From positions 1-64,000 of the forward strand of contig JANXVZ010000021.1 in the NCBI GenBank assembly GCA_025351405.1: a DNA stretch of 64,000 nt. The letters run 5' to 3'. The notes under the pieces were generated by a model. The model did not search any database. It was not told the origin of the DNA and saw only the letters and a program-made list of their open reading frames with translations. The DNA is from Sphingomonadales bacterium. GTDB taxonomy: Bacteria > Pseudomonadota > Alphaproteobacteria > Sphingomonadales > Sphingomonadaceae. Below are positions 60,835 to 64,000 of the stretch, in pieces. Position numbers and translations under genes: made by a program. Positions within the stretch are counted from its first letter, which is position 1, and each line of letters opens with the position of its first letter.

Positions 60835-61817
60835 GCAGCGGCGCTCCCAAAAGATTGCGGCTGCTGGTCACCTCTGCAGGGCGCCGCGTCGAGCTGATCA
60901 ACGCGTTTCGCCAATCGGCCCAGGCGCTTGATATCGGCCTCGATATTTTCGCCTGCGACCGAGCCCCGGCGATCAGCGCGGCGTGCCATAGCGCCGACAC
61001 AGGTTTTGAGGTGCCGCCGGTGGCCTCGGACGCATATATCCCGGCGCTGCTCGCGGCAGTCGCGGCGCATGGCATCGACCTGGTCGTGCCGACGATCGAC
61101 CCCGAACTTTTGCCGTTGGCAAAAGCCAGCGAGCAATTTGCGGCCGCTGGCGCCACCCTGGCGATCAGCAGCCCCGAGCTTGTGGCGATGGCCGGTGACA
61201 AGCTGGCGACGGCGGCTTTTCTCGCGGCGCATGCCATCGCGTCGCCGGCGACCGCCACGATGGAAGCGGCGCTCGCATCGCCCCGGGATTGGCCGGGCGG
61301 GGTGTTCGTCAAGCCGCAGTTCGGCAGCGCCGGACGTGGCACGCGGGCGGTGCCGGCACTTGCGCTGCTCGATGGCGTCGCCGCAGACGAGCCGATGCTG
61401 GTGCAGAGCCTGCTCAGCGGTACCGAATATACCGTCAACATCTACTTTGACTCGCACGGTCGCCTGCGGGCTGTGGTGCCGCATCGACGGCTAAGCGTCC
61501 GGGCCGGTGAAGTGGAAAAGGGGATGACCGAGCGCGTCCCGCAACTGGCGGCGCTGGCCGAACAGCTTGCGGCTGTCTTGCCCGGACCGCGCGGCGCGAT
61601 GTGCTTCCAGGCGATGGTTGCCGAAGATGGCTCGGCGTCGATGTTCGAGATCAACGCCCGCTTCGGTGGAGGCTATCCACTCGCGCATCACGCCGGGGCA
61701 ACGTTCACGCGCTGGCTGCTGGAGGAGCGGCTGGGGCTGGCACCGACCGTTCAGCATGGCTGGCGCGCCGGTGTGATGATGCTGCGCTATGATGCCGCCG
61801 TGTTTAGCGAGCCATGA
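60831..61817 (+). CDS. ATP-grasp domain protein (carbamoyl-phosphate-synthase-like)
   Basis: A 328-residue ATP-grasp ligase. It starts LLVTSAGRRVELINAFRQSA (a pre-ATP-grasp Rossmann part) and has the nucleotide-binding P-loop-like VFVKPQFGSAGRGTRAV (near residue 165), and FEINARFGGGYPL with metal-binding Glu/Asn at about residue 280. Related enzymes join a carboxylate to an amine. The substrate here is not known; the neighbouring deacetylase would supply an amine. Confidence 0.85.
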   Translation: MSSGAPKRLRLLVTSAGRRVELINAFRQSAQALDIGLDIFACDRAPAISAACHSADTGFEVPPVASDAYIPALLAAVAAHGIDLVVPTIDPELLPLAKASEQFAAAGATLAISSPELVAMAGDKLATAAFLAAHAIASPATATMEAALASPRDWPGGVFVKPQFGSAGRGTRAVPALALLDGVAADEPMLVQSLLSGTEYTVNIYFDSHGRLRAVVPHRRLSVRAGEVEKGMTERVPQLAALAEQLAAVLPGPRGAMCFQAMVAEDGSASMFEINARFGGGYPLAHHAGATFTRWLLEERLGLAPTVQHGWRAGVMMLRYDAAVFSEP

Positions 61818-62485
61818 CGTTGGGCATCGAACACGTCACTGTCTTCGACCTCGACGATACGCTCTATCTGGAGCGCGACTATGTCGCGAGCGGATTTGCA
61901 GCGGCTGGCGCATGGCTGGCGGCCGAACGCGGTATCCACGGCCTTGGTGGCGCCGCCTGGTCGTGTTTCGAATCCGGCCATCGCGGCAACATATTCGATA
62001 TCGCACTCGGTCATCTCGGCATGACGCCGGATCCGGCGCTGATCGCGCGCCTTGTCGGGGTATATCGTGGCCATGTTCCCGACATCGCCCTTGCGCCCGA
62101 TGCAGCGGCCTGGCTTTCGGCGCCACCGCCGAACAGGGCGCTGGCGCTGCTGACCGATGGACCAGTCGCCAGCCAGTCTGCCAAGATAGCGGCATTGGGG
62201 CTGGCAGATCATGGCCTGTCGCCCCTGGTGATGACCGGCACGCTCGGCGAGGGTTGTGGCAAGCCGCACCCGCGCGGTTTTTGCGTCATCGAGTCGGCAT
62301 ATGGCCTGTCGCCGGACTGTTTCACTTATGTCGCGGACAATGCCGCCAAGGATTTTGTCACGCCGCGGCGCCGCGGCTGGCGAACGGTGCAGATCCGGCG
62401 TGAAGGCAGGCTCCACCAGGCGTCGCCGATCGACGCCGAGCATGCTGCCGACCGTGTCATCACTTCGCTGGGCGAGATGGAATAG
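61814..62485 (+). CDS. HAD-family hydrolase
   Basis: A 223-residue HAD phosphatase-like protein. Motif I is FDLDDTLY (Asp12 nucleophile, Asp14), motif II LLTDGP near residue 115, motif III Lys in GKPHPRGF, and motif IV TYVADNAAKDF. The cap is small and helical, as in the subfamily I group. It ends the run of overlapping genes; 9 bp separate it from the last glycosyltransferase gene. The substrate may be a sugar phosphate. Confidence 0.88.
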   Translation: MTLGIEHVTVFDLDDTLYLERDYVASGFAAAGAWLAAERGIHGLGGAAWSCFESGHRGNIFDIALGHLGMTPDPALIARLVGVYRGHVPDIALAPDAAAWLSAPPPNRALALLTDGPVASQSAKIAALGLADHGLSPLVMTGTLGEGCGKPHPRGFCVIESAYGLSPDCFTYVADNAAKDFVTPRRRGWRTVQIRREGRLHQASPIDAEHAADRVITSLGEME

Positions 62486-62494
62486 GACGCTGCT

Positions 62495-63601
62495 ATGAGG
62501 ATAGTCATGGTGCTGGCCGGCCTTGGTGCAGGAGGTGCCGAGCGGGTCATCGCCTTGCTGACAGCCCATTGGGTCAAGCAGGGGCATGACGTTACCGTCG
62601 TGGCGTTCGACCGGGAAAGTGACCCGGTGTTTCACGATTTCGATCCGCGTGTGCGGCTTGTGCGGCTCGGCCTGCCGCCCGATTCAAAAAGCTTTGGCGG
62701 TGCGCTGTTGCGCGCGACGCGCCGCGTGTTGCGGCTGCGGCAGGCTTTGCAGCGTTTGCAGCCGGACATGGTGATCGGATTTTTGCTCAAGACCAACATC
62801 GTGACTTTGCTCGCCTGCCGCGGCTTGGGTGTTCGCGTCATGGTTTCGGAACGCAATCACCCTGTCCGGGGCACCGGCAACACCATTTGGCGTCGACTGC
62901 GCGACTGGCTGTACCCCATGGCGGACGCGATCGTCCTGCAGACCGAGGCGAGCCTGGCGATGTATCCAGCCGAAATCGTCGCACGATCGACCGTCATCCC
63001 CAATCCGATCACGGCTTATGCCCGCCGGCCCGAGCCGATTGAAGGGCAAACGCTGGTCGCCGTCGGTCGCCTCGACCCGCAAAAGGGTTTCGACATGCTG
63101 CTCGAGGCCTTTGCAATGGTTGCGGGGCGGCATCCCGATTGGCGGCTGGTAATCTGGGGCGAGGGGCCGATTCGCCGCGAGCTCGAAGACCATCGCGACC
63201 GGTTGGGTCTCGGCGATCGCGTCGATATGCCCGGCACCACGCAAGTGCCTGGCGGCTGGGTCGAATCAGCTTCGGCATTCGTGCTTTCATCGCGCTTCGA
63301 AGGCTTTGGCAACGCCATCGCCGAAGCGCTGGCGGCGGGCCTGCCGATCGTGGCCTTTTCGTGCGAGTTCGGCATCGAGGCAATGCTGCGTGGTGGCCAA
63401 GACGGGTTATTGGTACCGCCGGAAAACGTGCCCGAACTTGCCGGCGCTATCGACCTGCTTTTGTCGAATAAGGCTCTGCGTGACGAATATTCCGTCAAAT
63501 CCCGGCAATCGGCGGTACGATTCGAACCCGAAACGGTATTTTCGCAGTGGGATAGGTTGCTCGGGAGCGTTTGCGCCAACCGGGCGAACGTCGGGGCCTG
63601 A
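62495..63601 (+). CDS. Glycosyltransferase family 4
   Basis: A 368-residue GT-B enzyme. N-terminal IVMVLAGLGAGGAERVIALLTAHW; the mid-region has VMVSERNHPVRGTGN, typical of the PglJ/PglH-like group; and the donor site is SRFEGFGNAIAEALAAGLPIVAFSCEFG near residue 266. It is the last gene of the glycan cassette, followed by a 163-bp gap before the regulator gene. Confidence 0.9.
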   Translation: MRIVMVLAGLGAGGAERVIALLTAHWVKQGHDVTVVAFDRESDPVFHDFDPRVRLVRLGLPPDSKSFGGALLRATRRVLRLRQALQRLQPDMVIGFLLKTNIVTLLACRGLGVRVMVSERNHPVRGTGNTIWRRLRDWLYPMADAIVLQTEASLAMYPAEIVARSTVIPNPITAYARRPEPIEGQTLVAVGRLDPQKGFDMLLEAFAMVAGRHPDWRLVIWGEGPIRRELEDHRDRLGLGDRVDMPGTTQVPGGWVESASAFVLSSRFEGFGNAIAEALAAGLPIVAFSCEFGIEAMLRGGQDGLLVPPENVPELAGAIDLLLSNKALRDEYSVKSRQSAVRFEPETVFSQWDRLLGSVCANRANVGA

Positions 63602-63653
63602 TAATACTTTAGAGGTACGACCCTCGCCCCATGAACTCGGGACACGCAAAATA

Positions 63654-63681
63654 TTGTCAGATAGTTTAAAAATGATATAGG
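63654..63681 (+). promoter_or_regulatory. Candidate sigma70-type promoter of the response-regulator-like gene
   Basis: TTGTCA (63654-63659), a 16-bp spacer and TATAGG (63676-63681) in an AT-rich gap, 84 bp before the start codon. Confidence 0.4.
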
Positions 63682-63764
63682 ATATTAACAAGTCGTAATG
63701 AAAACAGGGGTCGGCTGACGCAAACGGATCGGGCCAATGGCGCGATCGTATAGGAGGGGGCCGT

Positions 63765-64000
63765 ATGGTCAATGAAGATATCCGTGTGGTTGTCATAGGA
63801 CGCCACGAAATCGCTCGCGAAGGCCTGCGCAGGATTCTCGCAGACCGTGGTTTCGACGTCGAAGCCACCGCCAGTTACGACGGTGCAGACGGCAGGTCGG
63901 ACCCACCAAACCTGATCATCATTGAAGCCGACACCGTTGATGAAGGCGTCGATATCTGCAGCCTGCTGCGCAACGCCTTGCCGGACGTGCGGCTTTTGAT
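63765..64000 (+). CDS. Response-regulator-like protein with a degenerate receiver (partial)
   Basis: The first 78 residues of a NarL/FixJ-like receiver, cut by the window end. The pattern VVVIGRHEIAREGLRRIL aligns with the start of NarL-type receivers, but the acidic pair normally found after the first strand is Gly12-Arg13 and the phosphoacceptor Asp is Glu54 (LIIIEAD). It may thus be a pseudo-receiver not controlled by phosphorylation. TAGGAGGGGG lies just before the ATG, a strong ribosome site. The DNA-binding domain, if any, is outside the window. It lies next to the glycan cassette and may regulate it. Confidence 0.75.
   Translation, partial: MVNEDIRVVVIGRHEIAREGLRRILADRGFDVEATASYDGADGRSDPPNLIIIEADTVDEGVDICSLLRNALPDVRLL

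Overview
The window looks like a stretch of chromosome from a GC-rich alphaproteobacterium, most likely a member of the Sphingomonadales. The main reasons are a PEPxWA-CTERM sorting tail (17976-18539), the fabI-aroC neighbourhood, and a large exopolysaccharide/type I secretion locus of the kind common in sphingomonads. This taxonomic call is inferred from family knowledge, not from a database comparison. No rRNA, tRNA, CRISPR array, integrase or insertion sequence was recognised.

Left part (1-18.5 kb), mostly housekeeping and metabolism: a DUF35 + thiolase-like pair cut off from its upstream operon; a DUF808 membrane protein; a small lipoprotein with a good sigma70 promoter; a YpfJ-type zinc peptidase; an S1/P1 nuclease; a DnaJ-family co-chaperone behind a perfect inverted repeat; a YihY/BrkB membrane protein; fabI; aroC; a GFA-fold protein; a PHA-granule-type protein; an aldo/keto reductase. 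A complete soluble NAD-dependent formate dehydrogenase operon follows (order fdsG-fdsB-fdsA-fdsD-fdhD, every junction a 4-bp overlap). Then come a MarR regulator, a VOC protein and a PEPxWA-CTERM protein.

Middle part (18.8-40.3 kb), surface proteins: a full type I secretion system (TolC-like, ABC, HlyD-like) points at a 1511-residue RTX protein built from 14 repeats of about 58 residues arranged 7 + 7 around a cadherin-like insert. A second, almost pure RTX-repeat protein lies at 39144. Interleaved are glycosyltransferases, a Wzy-like polymerase, a beta-helix lyase-like protein, a sugar-nucleotide epimerase and a Wzc-type tyrosine kinase/co-polymerase.

Right part (40.2-63.6 kb), polysaccharide building: rfbF-rfbG-rfbH-like genes for a CDP-3,6-dideoxyhexose branch (with an unusual RfbH), a GT2, a Wzx-like flippase, an outer-membrane beta-barrel, a short OPX (Wza-like) protein, a sulfotransferase, and a PglF/PglE-like dehydratase-aminotransferase pair. 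A tightly overlapping cassette follows: two GT4 enzymes, a PglC-like phosphoglycosyl transferase, a formyltransferase, a PIG-L deacetylase, an ATP-grasp enzyme and a HAD hydrolase, then one more GT4. The window ends inside a response-regulator-like gene whose receiver has lost its phosphorylation residues.

Taken together, 18.8-63.6 kb reads as one surface-assembly island: Wzx/Wzy-type polysaccharide synthesis, its export through a short OPX plus beta-barrel, decoration (sulfate, formyl, deacetylation, possibly ligation), and T1SS-secreted RTX proteins that may bind the polysaccharide. A short motif close to CGACTATTCGG recurs in the intergenic gaps of this island and was not seen in the left-hand gaps inspected, so it may mark a shared regulon.
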